DNA of 44,522 nt from a virus. The notes beneath the pieces were generated by a model that saw only the letters and a program-made list of their open reading frames with translations, ran no database searches and was not told where the DNA came from. The stretch is taken from IMG/VR virus record IMGVR_UViG_3300030060_006612, positions 1 through 44,522 of that record; one strand, written 5' to 3'. The position numbers and the translations under genes were made by a program. Positions 8,564 to 19,345 of this stretch are shown here, piece after piece (the first letter of the stretch is position 1; each line of letters opens with the position of its first letter).

Positions 8564-11500
8564 TGTTGGATTCGAAAGCGTTGACAAAATATTACATATT
8601 GCCGATGTACATATTAGAAACTATAAACGCCACAAAGAGTACAGGCAAGTATTTAGAAAACTATATAAAGAAGCTAAACTTTTACCCAAGAATAGTTTAA
8701 TATATGTTGCTGGTGATATTGTCCATACAAAAACTGATATTAGTCCAGAGCTAGTACAGATAGTTAGTGAATTCTTAAATAAGCTGGCAAATATAAGACC
8801 AACAGTTGTAATTGCTGGAAATCACGACGCAAATCTTAATAATAAGTCTAGATTAGATTCTTTAACGCCTATAATAGAAAACTTATCAAATAAAAACCTT
8901 CACTACCTTAGAGATAGTGGAATATACAGCATGGCAGACGTTGACTTTATTGTCTACTCTATACTAGATGAACCTGAATCTTGGCCAAACGCAAAAGATT
9001 CTAAGTCAAAAAACAGGATAGGAGTATTCCATGGAGCAGTAAACAATTCTAAGACTGACGCAGGATATACCGTTAGAGATGAAAATCTACCGTTAAAAAC
9101 GTTTGATGGTTGCCACATGGTAATGCTTGGAGACATACACAAATATCAGCACCTAAATAAGGCAGAAACTGTAACGTATGCTGGATCCCTTATACAACAA
9201 AACTTTGGTGAATCATTTGAAAATCATGGCTATGTTATTTGGGATATTGCAACTAGAAAGTCAACCTTTTTTAATATTGTAAATGATTACGGATATTATA
9301 CGTTAAGGGTTAAGGATGGTATATTGCCAAATATTGACGATATACCTAAATACCCTAGACTAAGGTTTATTACCGAAAATACAACTCAAGCACAAATAAA
9401 AGAAATGCTTATTGAAATAAGAAAAAAGTGTAGAGTTCATGATTTTGTTGTAATAAAGGGAGATAAACTATCTAACATATCAAATAACTCTAGAGGAAGC
9501 ATAGCCATAACAAAAGACATTAGGGATTCTGAATACCAAAATAAACTTATTGAAGAACACCTAGAAAGAAACTTTCCAATAATAGATGATTCAATACTGA
9601 AAAGGGTTAGAAACATAAACAGAGATTTGAATAAACTTTTGCCTGATATTGAAATAGGTAGAAACATAAGTTGGAAACCTAAGAGATTTGAATTCTCTAA
9701 CATGTTTAGTTATGGAGAAAACAATGTAATAAACTTTGACAGTATAAAGGGAGCAACTGGAATATTTGCGCCTAATCATGCTGGTAAATCGGCTATATTA
9801 GATGCTTTGGCATATTGTATATTCGATAAGTGCTCTAGAACAAAAATGGCGGCCGCTGTAATAAACAATAAAAAGAATAATTTTACTTGTAAACTTAATT
9901 TTGAAATAGATGGCGTTGATTATTTTATAGAAAGAAGAGGAAAAAGAAAAAAAGACGGTGGAGCAAGGGTAGATGTAGACTTTTGGATGGTTGGTGAAGA
10001 TGGAAACCCGATATCCTTAAATGGAGACCAAAGGGTATATACAAATAAAAATATTAGAGGTTATTTAGGAAACTATGATGATTTTGCTTTAACAGCCTTA
10101 TCTGTACAAAACAATAATACAGGATTTATAGATAAGACTCAAACTGAAAAGAAAGATTTACTGGCCCAGTTTTTAGATATTAGTGTATTTGAAGAACTAT
10201 ACCACTACGCAAATGAAGAAATAAAAGATGTACAGGTATTGTTAAAGGACTTTAAGAACACAGACTTTTCTCAAAAACTTCATGAAGAAAACATATTATT
10301 AGAACAGCTAAATAAAAACTATAAAGAAATAGAGAAAGAAAGAGCCGTACTATTAAAAGTTGAAAAATCTGCAAATAAAAAGATTATTGAATATACGTCA
10401 AAACTGATTAGGTTAGACTCAGACGTACCTGAAAGTGTAGAGTCACTAAAAGAATCACTAAAAGAATTAAAATCTCAACTAAAAGAAGAAAATGGTAAGC
10501 TAAAAAAATATGAAAAATATACTGAAGAAAATAAAAAGTTATTTGTAGAATTATCTGAGAAGATAAAGCAGTATGATAAAGTTGTACTGACCGATAATTC
10601 TAAAAGATATAATACCATAGATAAAAAATTACAAAAGGTTATTGGTAATATCGAGTTAATGAAGGTAAAGGTCAAAAACAAACTAGAAACAGTTAATAGA
10701 CTACATGACCATGAATACGATCCAGACTGCGAATACTGTAAAAATAATACCTTTGTAAAAAATGCAGAATCAGCAAAACAAGAACTTCCAAAACTAAAGT
10801 TAGAAACAGATAAATTATTAACTGAAAAGAGTAGTCTAGAATTAGAAAAAAATAACTTAAAATCCTCTGTAAAAAATCTAGAAGAACTATTAACTTTAGA
10901 AAATAAATTGGCCCTTCACGTAAAATACCAGTCTGAAATAAAGGTTAAAAAGGTTACTAGAGAATCAAATATAAATGCAACAGAATTAAACATAAAAAAT
11001 ACTGAATCTTCGATAGATAAATTTTTTGAAAATAAGCGATCAATAGTTTCAAATAATAAAATGAACGAAAGCATATCTAAAAAAGAATTAGAGTTAGACA
11101 ACATAAAGGAAGATTTATCAGAAACAAACGAAAGGCTTCAATCTTCATTCAGTGATATTAGTGTTTGTAAAAAGACCATAGAAAATATATTAGAGTCTAT
11201 AGATAGAGCACACGATTTAGAAGAGAGACTAAAGGCATATGAATATTATCTAAGTGCAATACAGAGAGACGGAGTACCTTATGAGTTAATATCTGAAATA
11301 TTGCCATATGTTGAAGAAGAAGTTAACCTTATATTATCTCAAATAGTAGATTTTTCAATCAAATTCGAGACTGATGGTAGAAATATAAATACATTTATAG
11401 TGTATAGCGATGAAGAAAAATGGGCATTAGAGATGACTTCTGGAATGGAAAAGTTTGTTAGTTCACTAGCAATAAGGGTGGCTTTAATAACAGTTTCAAA

Positions 11501-11708
11501 TTTACCTAGACCAAACTTTTTAGCAATAGATGAAGGGTTTGGTAATCTAGATTCTGCAAACTTAAATTCTATATTTTCTCTATTTGACTACTTAAAATTG
11601 AATTTTGACTTTATGATAGTAATATCTCACATAGACTTAATGAAAGATGCCACAGATAACATATTAGAAATAAGCCAGCGCAAAGGATACAGCCACGTAA
11701 CGTACTAA
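8553..11708 (+). CDS. Fused Mre11-Rad50 (SbcD-SbcC, gp47-gp46) recombination nuclease
   Basis: One uninterrupted 1051-residue frame carries both subunits of the DNA end-processing complex. Residues 1 to about 340 are the Mre11/SbcD/gp47 calcineurin-like nuclease: Asp18 and His20 in ADVH, Asp55 in AGDI, Asn90-His91 in GNHD, His160 in FHGA, and Asp194/His196 in GDIH. From about 370 begins the Rad50/SbcC/gp46 ATPase: Walker A APNHAGKS (406-413), a long coiled coil broken by a zinc-hook CEYC (Cys726, Cys729), signature TSGMEKF (Ser963), Walker B LAIDEG (Asp993, Glu994) and H-loop His1026. Walker A departs slightly from GxNGxGKS, having His in place of the first Gly. In T4 the proteins are two genes that drive recombination-dependent replication and host DNA breakdown. 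Cotranscribed with primase. Confidence 0.92.
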   Translation: MHIDVGFESVDKILHIADVHIRNYKRHKEYRQVFRKLYKEAKLLPKNSLIYVAGDIVHTKTDISPELVQIVSEFLNKLANIRPTVVIAGNHDANLNNKSRLDSLTPIIENLSNKNLHYLRDSGIYSMADVDFIVYSILDEPESWPNAKDSKSKNRIGVFHGAVNNSKTDAGYTVRDENLPLKTFDGCHMVMLGDIHKYQHLNKAETVTYAGSLIQQNFGESFENHGYVIWDIATRKSTFFNIVNDYGYYTLRVKDGILPNIDDIPKYPRLRFITENTTQAQIKEMLIEIRKKCRVHDFVVIKGDKLSNISNNSRGSIAITKDIRDSEYQNKLIEEHLERNFPIIDDSILKRVRNINRDLNKLLPDIEIGRNISWKPKRFEFSNMFSYGENNVINFDSIKGATGIFAPNHAGKSAILDALAYCIFDKCSRTKMAAAVINNKKNNFTCKLNFEIDGVDYFIERRGKRKKDGGARVDVDFWMVGEDGNPISLNGDQRVYTNKNIRGYLGNYDDFALTALSVQNNNTGFIDKTQTEKKDLLAQFLDISVFEELYHYANEEIKDVQVLLKDFKNTDFSQKLHEENILLEQLNKNYKEIEKERAVLLKVEKSANKKIIEYTSKLIRLDSDVPESVESLKESLKELKSQLKEENGKLKKYEKYTEENKKLFVELSEKIKQYDKVVLTDNSKRYNTIDKKLQKVIGNIELMKVKVKNKLETVNRLHDHEYDPDCEYCKNNTFVKNAESAKQELPKLKLETDKLLTEKSSLELEKNNLKSSVKNLEELLTLENKLALHVKYQSEIKVKKVTRESNINATELNIKNTESSIDKFFENKRSIVSNNKMNESISKKELELDNIKEDLSETNERLQSSFSDISVCKKTIENILESIDRAHDLEERLKAYEYYLSAIQRDGVPYELISEILPYVEEEVNLILSQIVDFSIKFETDGRNINTFIVYSDEEKWALEMTSGMEKFVSSLAIRVALITVSNLPRPNFLAIDEGFGNLDSANLNSIFSLFDYLKLNFDFMIVISHIDLMKDATDNILEISQRKGYSHVTY

Positions 11709-11725
11709 ATAACCAACTTAAATGA

Positions 11726-11733
11726 TATTTATA
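11726..11733 (+). promoter_or_regulatory. Late promoter octamer (copy 2) ahead of the long fibre
   Basis: TATTTATAT lies in the 52-base gap after the recombination nuclease, 27 bases before the ATG of the 2526-residue fibre. A TTAGGAG ribosome site sits between. It marks the switch from the DNA-metabolism unit back to late genes. Confidence 0.6.
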
Positions 11734-11760
11734 TATTGATAAGTTAGGAGTTTTTTTTAC

Positions 11761-14700
11761 ATGGCAAGAATTTTAAGATTTGAAGAACCTACAAGTTTTT
11801 CACCAATCAATTATAGAAATCTAGACACTATACCTGTTTTTATATCAGAGCAGGGAGGAAACTCATATGATTATTTTGGGTTCACAAAGGTACCAGAAGA
11901 ATTAACTGCTGGTAGAAACCTTTTATCATTTACTGGAACAAAAAACCTAGTTCCAGGTGCAGAGATAGCAATAGAGGTTTTAGACGCAAATGGCGATTTA
12001 ATACCTGTAAGAACATATGACCATATAGGATTTGGTAATGAAAGGGTATTTTCTATAGAAATAGATGAAAAGATACCTGAAGGCGATGCCGTGATATCGG
12101 TTGTCAGTGTTGCAAAAGGAAGGGTAGCATACAATAATGAATCTCAAAGAGACATATCTAGCCAGCCACCACCAAGATTTAGGAATAGATTTAATATCAG
12201 GTGGCAAAAAAGATTAAATTGTTATCCAAGAAAAACCAATACCTCTGATATAGTCTTTTTTCCAAACCCAGACATAATAATTGAAGAAATAAAAAGGCCT
12301 TATTTTCAATTACACTACAACCCAGATTTAACTAGTTCTTACGCTAACAATATACCTAACACTGGTTCTGAATTTACACTTGTTTCTACAGCGTCTGTAA
12401 TTGAATCTGGTATTCAAAATACGTCAGCCAGCTTGAGATATGAGGTACAAGGAGACAAGTACTTTATATATTGTGACGATAATCCAGACTTTGGAGGATT
12501 TACTGATGACATGGTTGGTGGTACTATTTATTTCCCAAACCCGTTAGGTGTATACCCACGTTCATTTGCTGGTCCATACGCTGCTCCACAATACAATGAT
12601 TTAGAAGATGGAGACGGACAAGGTGAGCTAGAATCTGGTTCTGCTAATGTACAATATAAAAATCAAGGCGCATATAACACATATATAATAGAAAGAATAT
12701 CTCCTTTACAGGTAAGAGTAAACAGCCCTCATACAACATTTCAAGGAATAACTAGAGCCCAACAAAGAGAAGTATTCCATCAAAAATTTTCATACAGTGA
12801 TTTTAGATTAGATTGGGCGCAATCACCTGTATCTAGAAGTAATCCTTTAGCCACTCAAGAACTTGAAGCAAATACTTCTTATGCAAAAATATCATTTAAC
12901 CAGTTAACTCCACTAGTTGGAGATGTTAGCAGAGTAAAGACTTATATAAGAAGCGACCAAACTGTTGGAGATTACTTTTTAGTTGGAGATAATCCGGTAT
13001 ATTGTGTTGAACTGTTAACTCAAACAGCATCACAATATTATGGAGAACCAGCCGGAGATTTTTCTGCGTTTGGCGTAAGTGAATCTTTTGCATCTTATTG
13101 GACGGCGTCAGGCCAAGACTCAGGATTACCTGGTCCAGTAATATTACCATTCAAGACAAATCTTACAACTCTAGTTAATCCAATGCCTGAGGCGCTACAA
13201 GTTGGAGACTCTATAACAACTAATCCAAGCGTGTTAAATGGTACAAATTATTGGGTTGTAGAATCAAAAACTCCAATGCTATTACAAAAGGACCAATACT
13301 ATCAGGTATCTTTTAAGTCGTTTGCCTTTAAGCATACTGGTTCTGTAAATTCTCCTGAGTTAGACATATACATAGATGGATCAGCAGTAACAGATACTGG
13401 AGACATTTTAGGTAAACATATTGGTACAATAGATAGAGTAGCCATAGGAGAACTAATAACTGAAGAAGATTACTACAATCAAAACATATCTGAAGGAGTA
13501 AAGTTCTCCTTCAAGGCAGATGCAACAGAATTTGGCTTTCTTAAGTTTAAGATTAAACATGGTTTATGGTACTTATCAAACATATCCGTAAAACCTTTTG
13601 AAAAATTTGGACATACTCCACACTTTTTTGAAACAATAATTCCAACACCAAAGGCTAATGTTAATACTAAAGATTCTTTAGATTTTAGATTTGAGTTCTA
13701 TAATGCAGACCATAGAAAGTCAACATATGTTGCAGAAATACCTAATGTAGAATTTGATAATGACTATGTATTTACTGCAACCACTGTACATATAACAAAT
13801 GCAGACATAACTAATTTTATAGGTAATAGCCCTGTTGGAGATAATGATTGGGTAAAAACACAATTTACTTCAGCGCTTCATGCAGAATTCTCTCCAGCTC
13901 TTTCTGAAAGTATATACCATAGTGGTTCAGTTGGTATAGGAGATTTTAGTTCTACATTTGTTCAACACCCATTACATATAAAGACTGCACAAGGAAAAGG
14001 AAATACCTCTATTAAATTAGAATCTTTTTCTTCTTCGTACATACACCTAGCATCAGACGTAGGAGGCGCTGGTCCAGGAAGTAGAAGCGCATATGTATTA
14101 TTTGACCAAAATAATGAAGCAACTTCGTCAATAATAGGATATACGGACAAACAAGACTTAGATCCTGGCGGAGCAACAATGCTTGGGGTTACTCAAGGAA
14201 GTTTTACAATACATGAAAGACATGCTAGAGTTTTGGCTCTTGGTGTCGGCGGAACTACACCTCTACAGATTACTACAGGTAAATCATCAGTGTTTGAAAA
14301 TTCAGGTTATGGAGGAGTATTTGTTGGATGGAAGCATGTAACGCCTGGAACATTTGCTTACGAACTAGATGTATCTGGTAGTGAGATTATTAGGAGTGGT
14401 ACGCTATATCTACCAAATGCCCATATAACAACAAGTGCAGGAGTAAATTATTTATTAGGTTCTTTAGGGGCAGCAGGTGAAACAAAAAGGGTTGAGATTG
14501 GAGAACTGACTAAAGACTTGGATTGGCACATACAAGATAACTATATATCTCAATCCAGGATTCCAGGAACAAGTGGAAGAACAGTCTTTATAGGGGATAA
14601 TGAAGATGTAAATAGTACAATTGCACCAAATTCATATATTTTCCAAGTATCACAAAGTGGAACTAGTCCAAGATTAAAGTTTGAAGGTATACCTGCCTCA

Positions 14701-17700
14701 ACAGTAACACACTTATTAGGGGTAGATGCAACTGGAAACGTATTTGTTACAGAGTCTGCTGCAGTTGGTGGAACAAACACTAGTGGAGGTGGTGGAGATG
14801 ATGACGATTGGCACGTACACAGTGATGGTATGCTAACTAGTTCTAGAGATGTACTAATAACTGGATCTGTAACCATGTCTGGTGAATTGCTTGTTGTAGG
14901 CGGACTTCACGTAGGATATTTTCCTGACGGAGATGGAAATTTTTCGGTAAACAGTAATGTAGGAGGTGACGTAAGTACTATTGAAGGTTCATTGTTTGTT
15001 GGAGAGACGTCCACTGGAACAGCCACATCAGTTAAAGCAGGAGCAGAGTCTCTTGTTGTAGGTCAAAACAACCATCTAGGCGTTGCAAATGCAAGGTCCA
15101 TGGTGGTTGGATTTCAAAATTCACAATCAGGCGCAGTCCACGCATCAGTAGTAATGGGTACAGCTAATGAAAACGTTGGTGGTAGCCAAGCAATGATTTT
15201 TGGTTCATCAAATTTCAATAATGGTTCAGGACCTAGCGCGTTGATTGGCCAAGGTATCAAAGCCACGAGTCAAAACTTACAGTTTGGTATGGGATACGGC
15301 CTAGAACTGTCTGGTTCTCAAGGAGGCCAAGTATTTCTTGGAATGTATAATGAGAAAAAACATCACGATGCGCTTTTAACTATTGGTGGTGGGTCTAATG
15401 ATGGAAGCAGGTTAGACATAGCTAAATTCTATAGACCAATAATCCATCACCATGTACCAACCGTAATTACAGGTTCATCACGAGCGCTTGGCCTGAATAT
15501 AAGTCCGTCATATATCTTAGATGTATTTGATCCTGCTCCTGAAACAGATTCTGCTCCAGTAAGAATACAATTTCTAACAAAGAAAAATGCACAAATAATG
15601 ACCTATAATCCTGATGATGGTCTAGTTTATTACCAAGATAAAAATAGCGATATTCCTATTAAATTTGGTGGGGCAGTTTTTGAGCATTTTGCTTTGATTC
15701 CTGCTTCTCCAACAATGCAATTTATATCTGGATCCCTACAACTAATACATAGTACGGCTGTAACTAGTTCAAATCAAGGATACTTTACTGGTTCTGCCAT
15801 AATTGGTGAACTGAGGCAAGACCCTAACGACGACAATAGTTTCTATATATCTAGTTCTCTAAACCAATCAGCAAGTATGTACTTTTCAGGTTCTGGTAGG
15901 GTAGGTTTAGGTACTACAGACCCTCAGGCAGATTTTGAAGTATTTGCTGACGATGTTAGATTCAGAAAAAGAGCAAGCGATGTAGGTATACAAATGAACC
16001 GGGAAGGAAACTTTGAAACGTTTGCTAATGATACAAACGCTGCCTCTACAGGTAGTGAGCTAATATTAAAGTTCAGTAGGGGTAGTCGTGAAGCAAAGAC
16101 TTTTGCCCAGGTTGGAGATATATTAGGAACAATTAGATGGGTTGCTGAGTCAGGTTCAGCAGACACTAGCCAAGTAGATGAAAGGGCAGGAGGAGACGCT
16201 GGTAATATAAGGCTGGAGGCTTCTACTGTTGGCAGTTTGGCAAACCCAGGGGTAACAGGTAAACTTACGTTTAATTTACCAGCAGATCCCAACGCAGCGT
16301 CTCAGAAGCTATATTCAATAGACGGACCAGGACAAAAACACGAATTTACAGGTAGTGTACATATAAGAGACGCCGTTACTCTAGGAGCAGGTGCAACAAA
16401 CCTATCACTAAATAGAGATGGAGCTGCAATTAGATTTGGCGTAGATAATGATACAACACTTACCCATCAACACAATATTGGATTACTGTTAAGTCCTGGG
16501 TTAACTGTTGCTGGAAATATAAGTGCTAGTGGTAATTTATTTATAGAAGGAGCCATATCTGCCTCGTCTATAAACACAACCATAGTATCTTCTTCAATAA
16601 TATACTCTAGTGGTTCAAATATATTTGGTGATGAATCAACAGATACCCACACCTTCTTAGGTCACATAACAGCCTCAGGTAATATAAGTGCAAGTGGATT
16701 TGTAAATACTGATTTACTTCAAGGACAAAATGGTAGTATTACATTTGATGAAGCAAATAATGCTATTGGATTAAAAATAGGTGGTGGAGATTCTTATAGA
16801 TTATTTCACACCACTTTTAGACCTAATGTTGCTGGTACAGATTTAGGCTCATTTGCTTCTGCTAATTATACATGGGATAATCTTTATGTCAATAGTGTTA
16901 GTACAACCCATATAACAGCCTCAGGTAATATAAGTTCAAGTGGAACAGGACACTTTGGCGGTGATTTAACCTTAATTGACGGCGATATTCGTAGTGATAA
17001 CACTATAGACCTTTTAACCCTTGCTAGTGCTGCACAGGGAATAAGACTTGGCTCGCTTGTAATGAGCTCAAGCTACCTTAAAGGAAGCACTGCTCTTGCA
17101 GAAATGAATTCTGGAGCTGCCATGTTTGGTGGTGATGTTGCAGTTGGTCCACACAATAACGGAAACCTCGGAGTAGGTGTACTCAGCCCACCAGAAAAAC
17201 TAACAGTAGAAGGCAATATAAGTGCAAGTGGCGGTTTATTTTTAGGAGGCCACAGTGTTCCTATAATATCTAATACAAACACTGTACCTACTATTAGTTC
17301 TAGTAATGATTTGATAATAGATGTTGACGATGATATTTTTATCCTAAATGATGGAGAAACCTGGGCTAGATTCATAAACCCAGAAAAAAGTTTTCATATA
17401 ACTGGTCAAATAACGGCTTCAGGTAACATACTAAGTTCAGGATCCATAGTACATGGAAATATTAGCGCGAGTGGCAATATATATGCTACAGATTACTTTG
17501 ATGATGGAGTAAATATAAATACTATATACGTTAAGAACTCTCAAACAGCTTCATTCTTGGGTAGCGGAATAATAAGTAGTTCTACGCAGCTACCTAGTGG
17601 AATACTCAGTAGCTCTGCCCAACTGCCTAGCGGAATAGTTAGTGGCTCACAACACGTATTTAGTTCGATATCTGCATCAGGTAATATAAGCAGTTCAGCA

Positions 17701-19341
17701 ACTTCAACTGGTTCATTAGGAAGACTGGAAATAGTGGATGAAATTGCTCGTGTTGGAGACCCTAATACTCGTATATTATTTACTGAAGACGATATAAATA
17801 TCACAGTTGGTGGTACGAATATGATCGACTTTACCGAAGGTGGTACAGATGAAATAACCTTTAATGAAGAAGGAGTTGATCTAGATGTTCGATTCGAGGG
17901 AAATAATGACCAGAATCTATTATTTTTAGATGCAACAAACCCAGGTAGGATTGGTATTGGAACAAATTCACCAGGAGAAAAATTAGAAGTAATAGGTAAT
18001 ATAAGTGCAAGTGGCAATATATATGCTACAGATTACTTTGATGATGGCATAAATATAAATACAATATATGTTCAAAACTCTCAGACAGGCTCATTCTTAA
18101 ATAGTGGAATACTCAGTAGCTCTGCTCAATTACCTAGCGGCATAGTTAGTAGTTCAACTCAAATAAATTCTTTAATCAATGATACCATTGCCGCAACTAT
18201 TGTTAGTGAAATAGATGCTGGTGAAATACCAATTTCAAAACTAGCTGAAAATTCAATAACTATTGCTGGACAAGACACTGGCTTAGGAGAAACCATAACA
18301 CAAGCAGGTATTTTAGCTGGCTCAGGAGTAATCTCTAGTTCGCTGTCATTTGTACAAAACTCTTCTACTAGTTCGTTTGTATTGAATTCACAGACGGGCT
18401 CATTCTTAAATACTGGAATAATAAGTAGTTCTGCCCAACTTCCTAGTGGAATAATTAGTAGTTCCCAACATGTATTTACAGCATTAACCTCTTCAGGAAC
18501 AATAAGTGCAAGCGGAAAAATATACGGATCAAGTTTAGACATAGCTAGAGACACAGATGCAAGTGCTGAGATAGGAAGGGCACATATTGGACACATGGGA
18601 CATACTGACTACGCCGGATTTAGTCATGTAGACCAGAATGCTGCAGGATCTTACGCTCTTTTACATATGGATGTTGGAGATACGTTCTTAAATGCAGCAA
18701 CTGGTCGAGCAATATACTTTAGAATAAATAATAGTAGTACGGTGGGAGCCAGCATAAATAGTTCTGGACTATTTACAGTACTGAACGGTATGAGTATAAC
18801 AGGAGGAGACTTAAACGTAACAAACACTATTAGTGGAAGTGTTGTGTCTGCTTCAAACGCTGTACACACACCAACGCTTAATGGTGAAGGGTCTGATACC
18901 ATGCTGGTTGTTCATGGCCACATAACTGCTTCTGGAAACATAAGCGCAAGTGGATACATCTATGCTGGTGGAGATATACATGCTGTTGGAGATGTAGTAG
19001 CCTCTAGTACTACTCCTTCAGATTACACACTAAAAAGAAACATAGAGGATATACAAAACCCTATAGAAATAATAAAAGAGCTTACAGGTAAATCATTTAA
19101 CTGGAAAAATTCTGGTGAATTTGACTATGGGTTAATAGCGCAAGAGGTTGAAAAGATATTACCTGAACTAGTAAAAGAAAAAGATAACATTTCTGGCGAA
19201 GGTACCAAGAAAGTTGTAAAATACATATCTATGATTCCTATACTTATAGAGTCAATAAAAGAATTAAGTAGTAAGAATGACTCTTTAGAACAAAAGTTAA
19301 ACAAACTTATAGAAGACGTAGATAAAATTAAGAACAAATAA
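11761..19341 (+). CDS. Giant tail fibre / receptor-binding protein with S74 chaperone
   Basis: The product has 2526 residues. Residues 1-750 are non-repetitive and probably attach the fibre. From about 710 come trimeric-fibre modules with GIG and LDVSG elements. Residues ~1090-1230 look like a YadA-type left-handed beta roll (repeats such as SLVVG, SMVVG, SVVMG, AMIFG). Residues ~1580-2410 are dominated by ITASGNISASG repeats, with two near-identical blocks at 17470 and 18010. The last 107 residues are an S74 intramolecular chaperone: Ser2420 and Lys2425 in SDYTLK form the self-cleavage dyad, followed by a C-terminal coiled coil. This domain assembles the trimer and is then released by cutting before Ser2420. 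The gene has its own late promoter and a good TAGGAG site. Confidence 0.88.
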   Translation: MARILRFEEPTSFSPINYRNLDTIPVFISEQGGNSYDYFGFTKVPEELTAGRNLLSFTGTKNLVPGAEIAIEVLDANGDLIPVRTYDHIGFGNERVFSIEIDEKIPEGDAVISVVSVAKGRVAYNNESQRDISSQPPPRFRNRFNIRWQKRLNCYPRKTNTSDIVFFPNPDIIIEEIKRPYFQLHYNPDLTSSYANNIPNTGSEFTLVSTASVIESGIQNTSASLRYEVQGDKYFIYCDDNPDFGGFTDDMVGGTIYFPNPLGVYPRSFAGPYAAPQYNDLEDGDGQGELESGSANVQYKNQGAYNTYIIERISPLQVRVNSPHTTFQGITRAQQREVFHQKFSYSDFRLDWAQSPVSRSNPLATQELEANTSYAKISFNQLTPLVGDVSRVKTYIRSDQTVGDYFLVGDNPVYCVELLTQTASQYYGEPAGDFSAFGVSESFASYWTASGQDSGLPGPVILPFKTNLTTLVNPMPEALQVGDSITTNPSVLNGTNYWVVESKTPMLLQKDQYYQVSFKSFAFKHTGSVNSPELDIYIDGSAVTDTGDILGKHIGTIDRVAIGELITEEDYYNQNISEGVKFSFKADATEFGFLKFKIKHGLWYLSNISVKPFEKFGHTPHFFETIIPTPKANVNTKDSLDFRFEFYNADHRKSTYVAEIPNVEFDNDYVFTATTVHITNADITNFIGNSPVGDNDWVKTQFTSALHAEFSPALSESIYHSGSVGIGDFSSTFVQHPLHIKTAQGKGNTSIKLESFSSSYIHLASDVGGAGPGSRSAYVLFDQNNEATSSIIGYTDKQDLDPGGATMLGVTQGSFTIHERHARVLALGVGGTTPLQITTGKSSVFENSGYGGVFVGWKHVTPGTFAYELDVSGSEIIRSGTLYLPNAHITTSAGVNYLLGSLGAAGETKRVEIGELTKDLDWHIQDNYISQSRIPGTSGRTVFIGDNEDVNSTIAPNSYIFQVSQSGTSPRLKFEGIPASTVTHLLGVDATGNVFVTESAAVGGTNTSGGGGDDDDWHVHSDGMLTSSRDVLITGSVTMSGELLVVGGLHVGYFPDGDGNFSVNSNVGGDVSTIEGSLFVGETSTGTATSVKAGAESLVVGQNNHLGVANARSMVVGFQNSQSGAVHASVVMGTANENVGGSQAMIFGSSNFNNGSGPSALIGQGIKATSQNLQFGMGYGLELSGSQGGQVFLGMYNEKKHHDALLTIGGGSNDGSRLDIAKFYRPIIHHHVPTVITGSSRALGLNISPSYILDVFDPAPETDSAPVRIQFLTKKNAQIMTYNPDDGLVYYQDKNSDIPIKFGGAVFEHFALIPASPTMQFISGSLQLIHSTAVTSSNQGYFTGSAIIGELRQDPNDDNSFYISSSLNQSASMYFSGSGRVGLGTTDPQADFEVFADDVRFRKRASDVGIQMNREGNFETFANDTNAASTGSELILKFSRGSREAKTFAQVGDILGTIRWVAESGSADTSQVDERAGGDAGNIRLEASTVGSLANPGVTGKLTFNLPADPNAASQKLYSIDGPGQKHEFTGSVHIRDAVTLGAGATNLSLNRDGAAIRFGVDNDTTLTHQHNIGLLLSPGLTVAGNISASGNLFIEGAISASSINTTIVSSSIIYSSGSNIFGDESTDTHTFLGHITASGNISASGFVNTDLLQGQNGSITFDEANNAIGLKIGGGDSYRLFHTTFRPNVAGTDLGSFASANYTWDNLYVNSVSTTHITASGNISSSGTGHFGGDLTLIDGDIRSDNTIDLLTLASAAQGIRLGSLVMSSSYLKGSTALAEMNSGAAMFGGDVAVGPHNNGNLGVGVLSPPEKLTVEGNISASGGLFLGGHSVPIISNTNTVPTISSSNDLIIDVDDDIFILNDGETWARFINPEKSFHITGQITASGNILSSGSIVHGNISASGNIYATDYFDDGVNINTIYVKNSQTASFLGSGIISSSTQLPSGILSSSAQLPSGIVSGSQHVFSSISASGNISSSATSTGSLGRLEIVDEIARVGDPNTRILFTEDDINITVGGTNMIDFTEGGTDEITFNEEGVDLDVRFEGNNDQNLLFLDATNPGRIGIGTNSPGEKLEVIGNISASGNIYATDYFDDGININTIYVQNSQTGSFLNSGILSSSAQLPSGIVSSSTQINSLINDTIAATIVSEIDAGEIPISKLAENSITIAGQDTGLGETITQAGILAGSGVISSSLSFVQNSSTSSFVLNSQTGSFLNTGIISSSAQLPSGIISSSQHVFTALTSSGTISASGKIYGSSLDIARDTDASAEIGRAHIGHMGHTDYAGFSHVDQNAAGSYALLHMDVGDTFLNAATGRAIYFRINNSSTVGASINSSGLFTVLNGMSITGGDLNVTNTISGSVVSASNAVHTPTLNGEGSDTMLVVHGHITASGNISASGYIYAGGDIHAVGDVVASSTTPSDYTLKRNIEDIQNPIEIIKELTGKSFNWKNSGEFDYGLIAQEVEKILPELVKEKDNISGEGTKKVVKYISMIPILIESIKELSSKNDSLEQKLNKLIEDVDKIKNK
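17470..17507 (+). repeat. 38-base direct repeat inside the long fibre, copy A
   Basis: The bases encoding SGNIYATDYFDDG recur without change at 18010-18047, 540 bases downstream, and similar coding continues on both sides (SILSSSAQLPSG-type units). It is a recent in-frame module duplication in the fibre shaft and a possible site for slippage or recombination. Confidence 0.8.
18010..18047 (+). repeat. 38-base direct repeat inside the long fibre, copy B
   Basis: Exact second copy of 17470-17507. A weaker third unit of the neighbouring sequence (QTGSFLNTGIISSSAQLPSG) is found near 18390, so the shaft seems to have grown by repeated duplication. Confidence 0.8.
18928..19026 (+). repeat. 99-base fibre junction module, copy A
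   Basis: This block encodes 33 residues ending at the S74 Ser-Asp-Tyr. The same 33 residues are encoded at 21785-21883 in the next S74 fibre. The DNA differs at 14 positions, all synonymous, and the last 27 bases are identical. Confidence 0.85.
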
Positions 19342-19345
19342 ATGA

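Noticed and set aside
16538-16545. TATTTATA inside the giant fibre gene as a promoter
   Set aside because: It lies within coding sequence with no gene start nearby; kept only as a background copy.
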